NCBI GenBank assembly: GCA_009731375.1
Contig: BJOX01000302.1
Location: 332,985-396,984, forward strand
From: Paulinella micropora
Taxonomy: Eukaryota > Cercozoa > Imbricatea > Euglyphida
DNA: 64,000 nt
Direction of reading: 5' to 3'
Shown piece after piece: positions 44,801 to 53,601 of this stretch (position 1 is the first letter of the stretch; every line of letters begins with the position of its first letter). Under the pieces are notes generated by a model. That model was not told the origin of the DNA, did not search any database, and saw only the letters and a list, made by a program, of their open reading frames with translations. The position numbers and the translations under genes were made by a program.

Positions 44801-46246
44801 CGTCAGGCTCACGCTGGGCGTGCCGCTCGGCGTCAGGCTGCGGGTCGGCGTGGCGCTGGGCGTGGCGGTGGCCGAGCGCGACGCCGAGGGCCACAGGTCC
44901 GCCACGTTGGCGCGCAGCTCGCGCACGCGCGCCGACAGGTGGCAGCCCGTGCCGGGCGGCACCCGTTCCTCGCAGCGTTCGCCCACGTACCCGGGGTCAC
45001 ACACGCACACCGCGGCGGGCGGCTCGTGGTACGGCGCCGCGCCCGCCAGCCCGGGCCAGGCCCCGCGTTCGCACAGGCGCCCATGCCCATGACAGAACTC
45101 GTGGGCGGCGCAGCAGCCCGGCTCGCCCGCCTCGTTGGACCAGCAGCGGCACTGCGCCAGGCCGCAGCTGACCTGGCCCGGCGTACAGAAGCCGAGCGCG
45201 TTGGCCCCGCCGGCTTCGGCACCCCGCACGGCCGGCGCCCGGGTGGCCAGCGCCAGCTCGCCCGCCCGGCAGGGCGTGCCGGCGTCGCTCAGCAGGTCCC
45301 CCGCGCACGCCCGGGCGCGCAGCACCGGCGAGTCGGTGCAGTTCAGGCGCGGCTCGGCATCGGCGGGGCTCGTGCACGCCGACGCGGGCAAGTTGCTGCG
45401 GCAAGGCCACTGGCAGTAGAGGTCGCAGCGGAAGGACACGTTTGTAACCGGGGGCTGGTCCGTCCCTGAGCTGGTTCTCCACCGGTAGTCACGCCGGCAG
45501 AAGCTCAGCACCGCCCCTTCACAGCTTCCCGCCGAGTTGGCCCCGCCGTCTATGAACCGGGGAGGCAGGTCTAGGCATTCCTCCCAGGCCCAGGGAATCA
45601 CTGACACTTCGTTATTGTTAAACCGCGCGCAGCAGTAGCGCCAGCCACCAGAGCCTCCCTCGCTCTCCTGGTAGAAGCAACGCAACACCGACCAGTAGAA
45701 CACGCCCGCTTCCAGTTCGATGTAGGCGCCCAATGCGTACAAGGGAAAGAGCAACAGGTCGCCCGCGCTTGACATAAACAGCGAGTCCAGCTGGGCCTCC
45801 CGGGCGAAGCTCTGGTTCCGGCTAAACGCGATCAGACTCTGGTGCCACGTCCAATTAGTAAAGCGCGTCGCGTTTGCCGGACCCACTGTCCAGCCCAGCG
45901 CGTGCCCGTGTTTGCTCTGTAAGGCCCACAGGTCCAACGGAGAACAGACACGCGCGTGCACCTCCGCGTCGCTCGCGGTAGCCTCACAGCCCGCCAGGAT
46001 CTGCGTACTCTCGCTGCAGAAGACCAGCTGGCGTATGCTCTGGTTCGCGGTGGACGGCGGGGGGGTCCACTTCCGGCAATGCCTGGCCCGTCCCAGCGGT
46101 ACCGGCCAAGGGTACCGACCGTCCTGACCTAGGCTGAGCGTCGTGTTCAGTACCAGCGGGACCGAGCTCACCCCCCCTAGCACACTGAGATCCGCCGCCA
46201 CGGCGGGGACCGTGAGCCACCACCACCACCCGACCACAACCGTCAT
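41882..46246 (-). CDS. Giant secreted Ser/Thr/Pro-repeat glycoprotein with EGF domains
   Basis: 1454 residues from ATG 46246. Signal peptide VVVGWWWWLTVPAVAA. An EGF-like module at about 395-430 (CVCDPGYVGERC). Three mucin-like blocks of a degenerate S-x-T-P-S-x-T repeat (about 452-520, 865-950 and 1130-1170; e.g. SLTPSGTPSVSLTPSGTRTR) separate Trp/Cys-rich globular modules whose starts look alike (GWCLRPLDLVWALCP; GLCFWPQRLLWQQLPLFAAC; GCLYAEYARAG), so they may be repeated lectin-like units. Two calcium-binding EGFs end the protein (about 1385-1450; DVNECF and DIDECAVTPGLCPPP). The mucin blocks would carry O-glycans. The ends of the gene are lower in GC than the middle. It is divergent from the gene at 46624. 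Confidence 0.85.
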   Translation of the reverse strand: MTVVVGWWWWLTVPAVAADLSVLGGVSSVPLVLNTTLSLGQDGRYPWPVPLGRARHCRKWTPPPSTANQSIRQLVFCSESTQILAGCEATASDAEVHARVCSPLDLWALQSKHGHALGWTVGPANATRFTNWTWHQSLIAFSRNQSFAREAQLDSLFMSSAGDLLLFPLYALGAYIELEAGVFYWSVLRCFYQESEGGSGGWRYCCARFNNNEVSVIPWAWEECLDLPPRFIDGGANSAGSCEGAVLSFCRRDYRWRTSSGTDQPPVTNVSFRCDLYCQWPCRSNLPASACTSPADAEPRLNCTDSPVLRARACAGDLLSDAGTPCRAGELALATRAPAVRGAEAGGANALGFCTPGQVSCGLAQCRCWSNEAGEPGCCAAHEFCHGHGRLCERGAWPGLAGAAPYHEPPAAVCVCDPGYVGERCEERVPPGTGCHLSARVRELRANVADLWPSASRSATATPSATPTRSLTPSGTPSVSLTPSGTRTRSLTPSVSRTPSGSRTATRTGSRTSSPSVTPSERPGLLLRSAARGWCLRPLDLVWALCPPELQAQKAWAVNWALGRVWYGAQRLLAPAEYWRQCLAYQYEREAGGAVRCEHGFGTNWTGDGAVAPDDRLQWRQDACGDDVLAPLGAASTLVRSSAGWSLEAAPGAAGGVTSHTLGYPCGGGRRALREPARLGEAARAGAAGWAALVLVEVPLGASVSVSPTPSVRDEPWVLRNHEGLCFWPQRLLWQQLPLFAACPPPPATRAQELQLAVHVHNGHVEWPAAGATVAGYQPLQLSLALSAAAAPCEPPAAATTANARWLATDYRDAWQAVFLEVTAGGHFRLAPGPCESQLLLGPAGFQRRSLCAEGDCLLTPTRPGEAPTRTPSRTASGSATPSGTASASPAASTSATATATPTPARSPTPSKSRGASDSGSASASRSASPARSASASVSRSASVSPTRTAVSASPSPRALPPELGAGPVNLVSSTVDFPGTEALAWVAGADVWATTYAAPGLDPRLQVAAEPRARHRWEPAELTPTGAGEGACLLWLRYLATGEYLACGRPDQPCYLVGAVTNATRWLLLPYGPPFSALSLARLASRAGRLYTLRPSDRYLDCLQTAGGGGGALWADRCPDQNTLDQAFYLLTANASQVSASASPTASGTPRSRSRTPSASPSASGSAPAPPAPPLPSDAIMGWPNRNVRDAGGLITLRGQEGCLYAEYARAGASTLPLRYLRTKAECYARPWRDLVFGRSERGHVLWPAVGEGEASGRQATDRTVAQSYGYCLTCASNPCALQSTVVLGPAAGYCGIVGDLLSGFYLASEAYSELSALVYLTDGLTLGLSQSVMSFFQFLNLDSCMPGVSMCEQLCDTQYPYVASNCRCRTGYTLVNAVACTDVNECFTADGTPRIPCPTQGFRCVNTVGSYYCVDIDECAVTPGLCPPPTYCLNGFGDYGCVWYDPNDPNGA

Positions 46247-46623
46247 ACGACAGCGGACGGACGGATTTGGCGCCTCCCTTGGACCGACCGTGGTCGTAGT
46301 GCCAGGGGGTAGCACGGGGTCCTCTTCCTTTCTCTCTCTTCCCTCCCTTTCCCCCCCGGCGCTCAGCGTAGCCAGTGAACAACGCGGGAAAGAGTAGCCC
46401 TCGGTCTTCCTTCTCACCCCCCTCTTTATCTCCCCTCCCTGCGCCCGGGCGATGGCCACTGGAGGGAGAGAAAGGGGGAGAGACGGCCTCGCTCCTCTGA
46501 ACTTACAGCGAGAGGAGAGTAGCCTGCTCCCTCTGGTTCCCCCTTGCCTCCCCATCCAGCCCCTTCTTTGGCCGCAGCCAGCCCCCGGCAAAAAGAAGGC
46601 CGACTCCTTACCGACAGCCTGGC
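46247..46623. promoter_or_regulatory. Divergent spacer of two surface-protein genes
   Basis: 377 bp between starts at 46246 (minus) and 46624 (plus). It has a polypyrimidine tract (46320-46355) and a purine tract (46467-46484). No TATA box is evident. Confidence 0.4.
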
Positions 46624-47760
46624 ATGGGGTTCGGTACACGGTGCTGGCTAGCAGCGAGCCTGCACTGGCTTGCCACCGCCGTGGGCTGTCCCGAGGTGGT
46701 ACCCGGCCTGGTCTACACGGAATACCTTGCGCCGGGAGACACAATCTGTTACCAGGTGCGCATACCGTACAGCTACCTCACGTGGATCGAGTCCCTGACC
46801 TACCGGACCGGTGACTCCCTCCTGGTCCAGTCTAGGCAGCCCATGCGCACGCCGACACTGGCCAACGACGGGCCCTGGCACACCGAGACCCTAGTGCTGA
46901 CCCGCGACCAAAGCTATCAAATGTGGTTTGCCCACGACTGCAACTCGACCGACGACCTGCTTGGCACCTACAACGTGTCCTTCACGGCCACGACCAACCA
47001 ACCGGCGGGTTGGGCCCGGATCACGACGTACGCAACGCTGCCGTATGTCACAGCGGAGGCCTGCCCCCTCAGCCAGCCGCGCCCGTCTTCACTACCACCC
47101 CAGGATTCTGCGCTCACCAGCCACTCACCGTCCCCATCGCCCGTCGTCCCGGGGCCGTCCTCGGGGGTCACGTCCGCGCCCGCCGGCTGGCCGCAGCTGC
47201 GGCGCGGGCAGAACTACAGCCTGGTGGTCCCCGAGCTCGCGCGCGCGGGGCTGCGGGCGCCGCTGCCGTGGGGTCAGGACGTAACCTACGCGCTGCGCGG
47301 CGTCGAGCCAGGGGACTCGCAGTTTACGGCGGAGGTCTGGCACTGCCGCGGCGGCGGGGGGGGCTGCTCGCTGCTCGCCAGTGGTTCCAACGCTACGCAG
47401 CTGACGGCCACGGCGCGGCACCTGTGCCTGGCGGCCGCGGACGACGAGGTCCTGTTGCTCGTGCACAATGCCCGGGTCAGCCTGTACTCCGACTTCACGC
47501 TGGCGGCCGCCTGGTCGGCCGGGCCGGCGCGCCAGTCTGTCCTGGCGGTCTGTGTGCCCCCGCCCAGCCCCGCGGCCGGCCCCAGCCCCGCTACCGACCC
47601 CGACCCGAGCGCGCCGGCGCCCCGCGGCGGGGAGGCCAGCTCGGCCGGGCGCGGCGCGGGCGGGGCGCTCTCGTGGCTCGCGCTGGCCGCCCCAGCGGCC
47701 GCCGCCTGGTGGCTGGCCGGCCAGCCAGCCTGGGCCGACGCTGCGCCGGGGAGCAGGTAG
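46624..47760 (+). CDS. Membrane- or GPI-anchored surface protein
   Basis: 378 residues from ATG 46624. Signal peptide (GTRCWLAASLHWLATAVG). Two similar beta-rich modules: about 25-130 (YLAPGDTICYQVRIPYSYLT; MWFAHDCNSTDDLLGTYNVS) and about 195-300 (GQDVTYALRGVEPGDSQFTA; DDEVLLLVHNARVSLYSDFT), similar in outline to bacterial PPC-type domains. They are separated by a Ser/Pro linker, and a second Pro-rich linker (about 310-345) leads to a hydrophobic C-terminus (GALSWLALAAPAAAAWWLAG) followed by a short tail, fitting a GPI signal or a membrane anchor. N-glycosylation sites present (NVSF, NYSL, NATQ). Probably displayed with the giant proteins next to it. Confidence 0.7.
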   Translation: MGFGTRCWLAASLHWLATAVGCPEVVPGLVYTEYLAPGDTICYQVRIPYSYLTWIESLTYRTGDSLLVQSRQPMRTPTLANDGPWHTETLVLTRDQSYQMWFAHDCNSTDDLLGTYNVSFTATTNQPAGWARITTYATLPYVTAEACPLSQPRPSSLPPQDSALTSHSPSPSPVVPGPSSGVTSAPAGWPQLRRGQNYSLVVPELARAGLRAPLPWGQDVTYALRGVEPGDSQFTAEVWHCRGGGGGCSLLASGSNATQLTATARHLCLAAADDEVLLLVHNARVSLYSDFTLAAAWSAGPARQSVLAVCVPPPSPAAGPSPATDPDPSAPAPRGGEASSAGRGAGGALSWLALAAPAAAAWWLAGQPAWADAAPGSR

Positions 47761-48704
47761 CCGGCGCGGGCCGGCGGACAGCCCTCGGCAGCCCTGGGCT
47801 GGGGCCCGCTGCGTCGTCCTGAGTAAAAAGAATACCACGAGAGGTAGCGCCGGGCGCCGGAGCCGCCCAGGGCGGCTGGACTAGCAGCCCCTAGTCTTCC
47901 ACCCGCGGGCTACGATTCTTTTCCGGCCGGCTAGCCCGGGGCCGGGACCGCACGCCCACCCCGAGGGTCTGGATCTTCGTTCGCAGAGTCGCCGGACGAG
48001 GGCTCGCGGGCCGGGCGGCACGGGAAGACCCGTCGGCCGGGCTCGGGTGGCGCAGGCCGCCTGGTGCAGGAAGCCGGGGCAGCAAAACGAGGCTATTTGT
48101 TTTAATAGCCAACATACCTCGGGGTGGGGCTACTGGGTACCAGCCAGGAGCCATCTTCTTTTAAATCGTCGGAGAATCACCTCTCTCTGCTGTGTAAGTA
48201 GGACGCATTGGCAGGCCTTTACCTACTCGCCGCAGTTTGTCTGCCTCAGGGAAAGATATTAAAAACCAGCCGGCAGGTGCAGGGGGGGGGGAAGGAGGGG
48301 GGGGGGCTTCTTTTCCCCAGGAATACCTGTGCTGCTGCCAGGGGTTGGTACTCTACTGGCGGCGGGCCCGTCTACGCACTCGGCTCCGTAACCCTGCCCC
48401 CGCGCGCAGCTAGCGTCCTGGCACGCAGGGGGGGGGGGGCGCCTCCTGCCCCCACTCTCGTAGCGCGAGCCGGGGGGGGGGACGACNNNNNNNNNNNNNN
48501 NNNNNNNNNNNNNNNNNNNNNNNNNNNNNNNNNNNNNNNNNNNNNNNNGGCCCCCCCCCCCGGCCGCCCCCCCCCCCTCCCCGCACGCCCTCGGGCCGCC
48601 GGGGCCGCCGGCACCGCGGAGGACAGCACCCTAAAAGCGACTCCAAAACCGCGGGCCCGAGCGCAGCCGCAAGCCAAGCGCCCCCGCCGTGGTCACCTGT
48701 TCGG
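47761..48704. other. Intergenic region with gap and G/C tracts
   Basis: AGTAAAA near 47821 may serve the gene ending at 47760. A plus-strand ATTAAA occurs near 48258. An 87-codon minus-strand frame (47891-48154) has no supporting features. 62-N gap at 48487-48548, flanked by G-runs (48429-48438, 48473-48480) and a C-run. Confidence 0.45.
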
Positions 48705-49997
48705 ATGCTGTCGGGCCAGCCCCAGCGCAAGCTCCCGCTCGCCTACCTGGGGCCTGTCGGTACCCAGGCCGTGCTGGACCTCCTGGCCGACCTGTCGCTG
48801 CTAGGCCAGGGCACGTACGGCTCTGTCTTCAAGTGGGGAAAGCGTGCCCTGAAGCTAGTTAAGGATTGTTCCCGGGAGGAGCAGACGGGCTACGAGCGGC
48901 TACAACGGCTCGGGGTGGGGCCGGCCGTGTACGAGGTCCAGGTACTGCACAGCCCCACCGCCGGCAAGTGGCTGCGCAGGCAAGAGCAGCGGAAGGGGCA
49001 CCTGGTCGCGGCCCTCGAGCGCCTGCTGGACGGGCGCGGCTGTGCTTGCCGCGAGGGCCAGCGCGAGGAGTGCGCCGTGATGACGCACTGCCTGATCCTG
49101 GTGCACCTCGAGGCCTTCGACACGGACCTAGGCAGGTACCCGCTGCCCGGCTCGGTGCCCCGCCTGGCCACCGACCTGGTGGAGCCCGTCGCCCGGCTGC
49201 TCCAGCAGGTGGTCGTGCGGGGGGGCTGTTTTCCCTTTGACGCCAAACCCGCCAACGTGCTGGTGAAGCTCGGCCGAGAGGAGGGGGGGCCGGAGCGGCT
49301 GGCGTTGACGGACCTGGACGAGGCGACCATGTACTTCCTCCGCGAGCCGAGCGAGGCGGCGGCGGACGCCGCCCTCTTGTACTTTCTCAGCGCCTGCCGC
49401 GGCGACGCCCCCCTGGCGCTGTGGCACCTGCCGGGCTGGCAGGGCGCGCAGGCCGCCACGCGTTTCTACGCGGCCTGGGACCTACTGCAGTGTGCCATCC
49501 TGCCCCGCGGGGGCTGGCGCTATTGGACTCTGTATGCGGTGGACGCCCTGGTGGCGGACTGGGACGCGTACCTGGGCTTGCTGGCCAAGCACCTGCAGCG
49601 CGCCGAGCCACCGGGCCGGCCGCTCACGCTGGCGTGGCTGCGGTACTGCCTGCGCAGCCACGGGCTGCCCGAGCCGCGCACGGCGGCCTTCTGGCGCCCG
49701 CTAGCCGCTAGCGGCAGCCCGGAAGCGGCGCTGGCGGACGGACACTCGGTGCTGGACATTTTCCTGTTCGCGGCCAAGCGCTGCTTGCAGCTGCTGCACC
49801 AACAGCGCCTGGATTGCTACGGCGCGATCCAGGAGATTGCTAGCAAGTGTTGCGGCGGGTGGCTGCGCATGTGCCTCGAGTTTCTGGGGCCGTTGGTGCA
49901 GGCCAGGTTCCAGGTGCGGGCGCGCGGCAGCCCCGCCCGGGGGCCGGAGAGGAAGAGGGCGCGTTCGGTGGCCAGCCTCGCGATCGAGGCAGCCTAG
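48705..49997 (+). CDS. Divergent protein kinase
   Basis: 430 residues from ATG 48705. Glycine loop LGQGTYGSVFKWG (residues 33-45), candidate ATP-anchoring Lys in RALKLVK (about 50), catalytic loop FDAKPANVLVKL with Asp about 179, Lys 181 and Asn 184 (usual form HRDxKxxN), and the metal-binding segment LTDLDEAT (Asp about 203), where DLD replaces DFG. The N-lobe is short and carries a Cys-rich insert (GRGCACREGQREEC, about 108-122). The key Lys, Asp, Asn and Asp are present, so activity is plausible. The C-terminus is basic (RGPERKRARS), possibly a nuclear signal. ATTAAA at 50036-50041. Class cannot be assigned; the loops are closer to atypical viral kinases than to typical Ser/Thr kinases. 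Confidence 0.75.
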   Translation: MLSGQPQRKLPLAYLGPVGTQAVLDLLADLSLLGQGTYGSVFKWGKRALKLVKDCSREEQTGYERLQRLGVGPAVYEVQVLHSPTAGKWLRRQEQRKGHLVAALERLLDGRGCACREGQREECAVMTHCLILVHLEAFDTDLGRYPLPGSVPRLATDLVEPVARLLQQVVVRGGCFPFDAKPANVLVKLGREEGGPERLALTDLDEATMYFLREPSEAAADAALLYFLSACRGDAPLALWHLPGWQGAQAATRFYAAWDLLQCAILPRGGWRYWTLYAVDALVADWDAYLGLLAKHLQRAEPPGRPLTLAWLRYCLRSHGLPEPRTAAFWRPLAASGSPEAALADGHSVLDIFLFAAKRCLQLLHQQRLDCYGAIQEIASKCCGGWLRMCLEFLGPLVQARFQVRARGSPARGPERKRARSVASLAIEAA

Positions 49998-50035
49998 CCC
50001 GGCGGCCGGCCCCCCGGCCGGGGGGGCCCTAAATC

Positions 50036-50041
50036 ATTAAA
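50036..50041 (+). terminator. Polyadenylation signal ATTAAA
   Basis: 38 bp after the kinase stop codon. Confidence 0.6.
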
Positions 50042-50293
50042 AAGACCTGGGACCTCACGTACTCCGCTCCGGTTCCTTGCCGGGCCCGGGCCGGCCGCGC
50101 TAACCCGGGCGGCGCAGCGTGCGCGGTCAGCGCCTTCCCGGCGTGCCCGGCCGGCGCAGCGTGCGCGGGCGGAGGAGGGGGGGCCGGCGCGCGCGGGGGC
50201 GAGGGGCGCGGGCGGGCCCGGCCGCGGGGCTGGGTCTAGCGCGGGCTCACAAAACCCCACGAGGGCGCAAGCCAAGCGCTCGACGGCCTGGTC

Positions 50294-51139
50294 ATGCAGC
50301 CCGCAGCCCCACCGCCCCCGTCCCCCCCCGCGCGGGCCCGCGCGGTCGGCCCGCCGCCCGCTCCGGTGGGCCCGCCGGGCCTGCCGCCGGGCACCCCGCC
50401 GGGCCTGCCGCCGGGCCTGCCGCCGGGCACCCCGCTGGCCCGGGGGCTGGACGCGGCCCGCGAGCGCCTCCGGCGGGCCCAGCAGGCCCCGGGGTGCAGC
50501 CACGGCCGCTACGGCCTGCCCGCCGCGTCCGACCCGCCCTGCTCGGTCGGCGTGCCGCACCTCGTCGTGCCCGCGCCGGTCCGCCGGCTGCTCCTGTCGT
50601 CGCTGGCGCACCGGTACGTGTTCGCGGCCGGGAGGTGGGGAGCGACCGTGGGCTTGCGCGGCGTCTGCGCGGCCGACACCGGCGGGGACTGCGCGTGCTG
50701 GTCCTGCCGCCTGCGCGGTCTGCAACCGTGTGAGCCGCGGTCCTGGCGCTGCCACTGCTGGGGCTGCACCATTGCGCACCGCTTCTCCGAGCGGCGGCTC
50801 GTGTGGTACTGGGCGGCCGACCGGGACGAGGACGAGAGGGCGGCGCTGCTCCAGCTCGGGGTACGCGTCATGGCCCGGCTAGACCTCGGGGTCCTGACGC
50901 CCGCTACGCTCTGGCAGGAGGCGCGCCTGGAGGAGCTGTGCCGGCGCTCCGCGTGGAGAGACCACCTGGCCCCGCTCTGCGAGGCCCTGGGGTGCCACGA
51001 GCGGTGGCGGCGGGCCGGGGGAGCGGCAGAGGCGGCGGGCCCCGCGGAGGCGCCGCAGCCGGAGCCGGGGGCGAGGCGCCTGTTGGCCGTCGTGTCGGAG
51101 CCCCTGGCCTCCAACTGGAATATTAAAAAGACTCAGTGA
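50294..51139 (+). CDS. Cys/Trp-rich protein with collagen-like Pro-Gly start
   Basis: 281 residues from ATG 50294. Residues 1-50 are Pro-rich with PPGLPPGTPPG repeats. The centre (about 75-175) is rich in Cys, Trp and His (GDCACWSCRLRGLQPCEP, WRCHCWGCTIAHRF), likely a zinc-binding domain. A helical region follows (DEDERAALLQLGVRVMARL, EARLEELCRRSAW). The ATTAAA signal (51122-51127) lies inside the last codons, so the coding end and the polyadenylation site overlap. This is the last gene of the GC-rich block; composition changes within about 30 bp of its stop. Confidence 0.65.
   Translation: MQPAAPPPPSPPARARAVGPPPAPVGPPGLPPGTPPGLPPGLPPGTPLARGLDAARERLRRAQQAPGCSHGRYGLPAASDPPCSVGVPHLVVPAPVRRLLLSSLAHRYVFAAGRWGATVGLRGVCAADTGGDCACWSCRLRGLQPCEPRSWRCHCWGCTIAHRFSERRLVWYWAADRDEDERAALLQLGVRVMARLDLGVLTPATLWQEARLEELCRRSAWRDHLAPLCEALGCHERWRRAGGAAEAAGPAEAPQPEPGARRLLAVVSEPLASNWNIKKTQ
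51122..51127 (+). terminator. Polyadenylation signal ATTAAA inside the coding end
   Basis: Falls within the last six codons of the gene ending at 51139. Confidence 0.5.
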
Positions 51140-51821
51140 TATAACTTGGCATTCGATCGCAACATACGAGTGCGAAAGGTCGATCGACGATGATACTACA
51201 CCGTATACGGGGATCGCTAGTGTATTGAGCGATGGTGTTCCCGGGTATGACCCTTTCCAAGTCCTGGGATGATGTTCTCGAAAATGAAATGTTCTCTGAA
51301 ACTTTCATTAAATTATTTTTTACGATAGATTATATACTGTCGTACCTGAGCACGGTCAATCTCTACTTGTGTCGGTATATCGCAGGGTCGGGTACATACA
51401 CCTCGACTTCGGATATAGCTATTAGGACTGGCCCCCTAATACTATATCATAGGATATCCGCCTTATACAAGGGTATGTCATTAAAAAAGACAATGTACTT
51501 ACGATCTCCCTGTGAATAATAATAATAATAATGATAATGATAAGAAGAAGAAGGAGATCAAAGGGGGAATCGTACTACAGCACCACGTTGCTTGTATTTT
51601 TTTATTAATAGTACGTTTGTTCTTGACATACTGACGAAAAAAAAAAGAAAAAAAAAGAAATTGAGGGGAAGGAGTTCAAAATTTACAAGAAAGGCTAAAG
51701 AATCCGCTTTGACGTGCAGTATGAGGATATATTTATCGTCTTTTAGCGTCTATCCGTGGGTCGATGCGCTGTGTGGCATGACTCCATAGCGCATACTATT
51801 TGCAGAAAGAAATCAGAAGGT
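51140..51821. other. AT-rich flank after the GC-rich block
   Basis: Composition drops to roughly 40% GC right after 51140. A 95-codon plus-strand frame (51232-51519) has no recognisable motif and I do not call it. (AAT)n and AAG-type repeats at 51516-51560, A-rich tract at 51638-51660. Confidence 0.6.
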
Positions 51822-52754
51822 NNNNNNNNNNNNNNNNNNNNNNNNNNNNNNNNNNNNNNNNNNNNNNNNNNNNNNNNNNNNNNNNNNNNNNNNNNNNNNN
51901 NNNNNNNNNNNNNNNNNNNNNNNNNNNNNNNNNNNNNNNNNNNNNNNNNNNNNNNNNNNNNNNNNNNNNNNNNNNNNNNNNNNNNNNNNNNNNNNNNNNN
52001 NNNNNNNNNNNNNNNNNNNNNNNNNNNNNNNNNNNNNNNNNNNNNNNNNNNNNNNNNNNNNNNNNNNNNNNNNNNNNNNNNNNNNNNNNNNNNNNNNNNN
52101 NNNNNNNNNNNNNNNNNNNNNNNNNNNNNNNNNNNNNNNNNNNNNNNNNNNNNNNNNNNNNNNNNNNNNNNNNNNNNNNNNNNNNNNNNNNNNNNNNNNN
52201 NNNNNNNNNNNNNNNNNNNNNNNNNNNNNNNNNNNNNNNNNNNNNNNNNNNNNNNNNNNNNNNNNNNNNNNNNNNNNNNNNNNNNNNNNNNNNNNNNNNN
52301 NNNNNNNNNNNNNNNNNNNNNNNNNNNNNNNNNNNNNNNNNNNNNNNNNNNNNNNNNNNNNNNNNNNNNNNNNNNNNNNNNNNNNNNNNNNNNNNNNNNN
52401 NNNNNNNNNNNNNNNNNNNNNNNNNNNNNNNNNNNNNNNNNNNNNNNNNNNNNNNNNNNNNNNNNNNNNNNNNNNNNNNNNNNNNNNNNNNNNNNNNNNN
52501 NNNNNNNNNNNNNNNNNNNNNNNNNNNNNNNNNNNNNNNNNNNNNNNNNNNNNNNNNNNNNNNNNNNNNNNNNNNNNNNNNNNNNNNNNNNNNNNNNNNN
52601 NNNNNNNNNNNNNNNNNNNNNNNNNNNNNNNNNNNNNNNNNNNNNNNNNNNNNNNNNNNNNNNNNNNNNNNNNNNNNNNNNNNNNNNNNNNNNNNNNNNN
52701 NNNNNNNNNNNNNNNNNNNNNNNNNNNNNNNNNNNNNNNNNNNNNNNNNNNNNN
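51822..52754. other. Assembly gap
   Basis: 933 Ns in AT-rich DNA. Confidence 0.95.
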
Positions 52755-53012
52755 AGAGAAGCTAGAAAAGCTCTCCTTGAGAAGTCGACAGTCGGTCGGA
52801 TAGGTTCTCAGACCTACCTTTAGAAAACGATCAGAGAGTTGCAAAAATACTCTGACGTATGTGTGAGATAATGCAGATAAATGCACAAACTAGAAGGGTA
52901 GAGTGTTGTGCTCCTGTCCCTATGCTTGTTTGTGTTTTGTGTGTGTTCCTTCACTCTTCTGTCCACCTCCTTCTTCTTGGCCCACCCTTCTGTCCACCTC
53001 CTATGTATGTAT

Positions 53013-53014
<2 letters not shown>

Positions 53015-53072
<58 letters not shown>
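53015..53072. repeat. (ATT)n microsatellite
   Basis: About 19 perfect ATT units preceded by a few GTAT units. Confidence 0.95.
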
Positions 53073-53223
53073 GGGAGTACATAGGCCATCGGTCCTTTCC
53101 ATGGGCTGATTGGTATAAAGCTCCTAGAGTAATGTTCTATGCCGTCACTTCCTTTATTCCACCGATTGGTGTGGAGACTTTCCTTATGGAATGGAGGACT
53201 GGATGCACATGGCCTTTTGGCTC

Positions 53224-53601
53224 NNNNNNNNNNNNNNNNNNNNNNNNNNNNNNNNNNNNNNNNNNNNNNNNNNNNNNNNNNNNNNNNNNNNNNNNNNNNN
53301 NNNNNNNNNNNNNNNNNNNNNNNNNNNNNNNNNNNNNNNNNNNNNNNNNNNNNNNNNNNNNNNNNNNNNNNNNNNNNNNNNNNNNNNNNNNNNNNNNNNN
53401 NNNNNNNNNNNNNNNNNNNNNNNNNNNNNNNNNNNNNNNNNNNNNNNNNNNNNNNNNNNNNNNNNNNNNNNNNNNNNNNNNNNNNNNNNNNNNNNNNNNN
53501 NNNNNNNNNNNNNNNNNNNNNNNNNNNNNNNNNNNNNNNNNNNNNNNNNNNNNNNNNNNNNNNNNNNNNNNNNNNNNNNNNNNNNNNNNNNNNNNNNNNN
53601 N
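53224..53601. other. Assembly gap
   Basis: 378 Ns. Confidence 0.95.

Noticed and set aside
51232-51519. 95-codon plus-strand frame just beyond the junction
   Set aside because: AT-rich chance frame; no motif, no polyadenylation context, no start support.
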